A stretch of 6,261 nucleotides of DNA from an uncultured Clostridia bacterium (GTDB taxonomy: Bacteria; Bacillota; Clostridia; Oscillospirales; Oscillospiraceae): contig CAMELY010000081.1 in the NCBI GenBank assembly GCA_945926565.1, positions 1 through 6,261 on the forward strand, written 5' to 3'. This document shows positions 6,196 to 6,261 of the stretch, in pieces (positions within the stretch are counted from its first letter, which is position 1; each line of letters begins with the position of its first letter). Both the position numbers and the translations under genes were made by a program. The notes under the pieces are model-generated. The model worked only from the letters and a program-made list of their open reading frames with translations, ran no database searches and was not told the DNA's origin.

Positions 6196-6224
6196 ATTTT
6201 ATCATGCTACACCGGACCCGTCAA
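6196..6224 (-). promoter_or_regulatory. Housekeeping (sigma-A type) promoter of the cas operon
   Basis: On the minus strand, TTGACG (6224-6219, -35) and TAAAAT (6201-6196, -10) are separated by exactly 17 nt, and TGA directly before the -10 makes it an extended -10 promoter. Both hexamers match the consensus at five of six positions. Transcription should start near A6190-A6188. No other comparable promoter is seen before cas3 and no terminator oriented for the operon was noticed between the genes, so this probably drives cas3 through cas4 and beyond. The -35 box lies six bases beyond the site matched by the spacer-like element (6248-6231), and inside the stretch a full-length Cascade bound there would cover. 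Confidence 0.85.
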
Positions 6225-6230
6225 AAATGA

Positions 6231-6251
6231 TTCTACGCCTACGCTTATGAA
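6231..6251 (-). promoter_or_regulatory. PAM plus partial protospacer upstream of the cas promoter
   Basis: On the minus strand TTC (6251-6249) is followed by ATAAGCGTAGGCGTAGAA (6248-6231). The spacer-like stretch at 6135-6152 on the plus strand agrees at positions 1-5, 7, 8, 10, 11, 13 and 15-18 and differs at 6, 9, 12 and 14. TTC is the classical type I-C PAM and sits on the correct side. Matching beyond position 18 is poor. A Cascade bound here would extend from the PAM toward and across the -35 box (6224-6219). This is the proposed operator for Cascade-mediated autorepression. Confidence 0.62.
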
Positions 6252-6259
6252 TTTATAAG
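6244..6259 (+). repeat. Imperfect AT-rich palindrome upstream of the cas promoter
   Basis: CTTATGAATTTATAAG is symmetrical about AATT in seven of eight positions per half. It lies 20 nt upstream of the -35 box and overlaps the TTC PAM and the seed of the proposed Cascade target. It might be a protein operator, but AT-rich palindromes of this size also arise by chance, and the window ends two bases later. Confidence 0.3.
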
Positions 6260-6261
6260 AT

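Overview
The window is most of a type I-C CRISPR-Cas locus read on the minus strand, seen from the cas promoter (right end) to the first third of cas4 (left end). The order is promoter - 5' leader - cas3 - cas5c - cas8c (with an internal cas11c) - cas7c - cas4, which is the standard I-C order; cas1, cas2 and the CRISPR array would be expected beyond the left edge. The coding sequence is GC-rich, every gene has a strong GGAGG-type ribosome binding site, and the proteins resemble those of gut Firmicutes. An Oscillospiraceae/Clostridia-like host is my inference; the sequence does not prove it.

Coding part (1-6025): the genes are packed head to tail. The cas3 stop lies 2 nt before the cas5c ATG, cas5c and cas8c share one base, cas8c and cas7c overlap by 26 nt, and 35 nt separate cas7c from cas4. 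Cas5c should process pre-crRNA. Cas5c, Cas7c, Cas8c and Cas11c should form Cascade, HD-Cas3 should unwind and degrade the target, and Cas4 should act in spacer acquisition. All key motifs of Cas3 are intact, so the interference machinery looks functional.

Non-coding part (6026-6261): this 236-nt stretch has no convincing gene but is dense in signals. A strong promoter (TTGACG, 17 nt, TAAAAT with an extended -10) drives the cas operon leftward and leaves a leader of about 160 nt. Inside that leader, on the opposite strand, is a lone degenerate I-C-type repeat (6111-6134) ending in GGATTGAAAT, then an 18-nt spacer-like stretch (6135-6152), a small hairpin, and a hairpin plus T-run resembling a rho-independent terminator (6162-6192).

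The main find is that this spacer-like stretch matches a site just upstream of the -35 box of the cas promoter (6248 down to 6231) at 14 of 18 positions. The site is preceded by TTC, the classical I-C PAM. Guide positions 1-5, 7 and 8 match, and two of the four mismatches fall at positions 6 and 12, which are not read in Cascade R-loops. I infer a creR-like 'mini-CRISPR': a crRNA-like RNA that would direct Cascade to repress its own operon without being a good target for cleavage. Such autoregulators are known for some other CRISPR types; I know of no description for this I-C locus.
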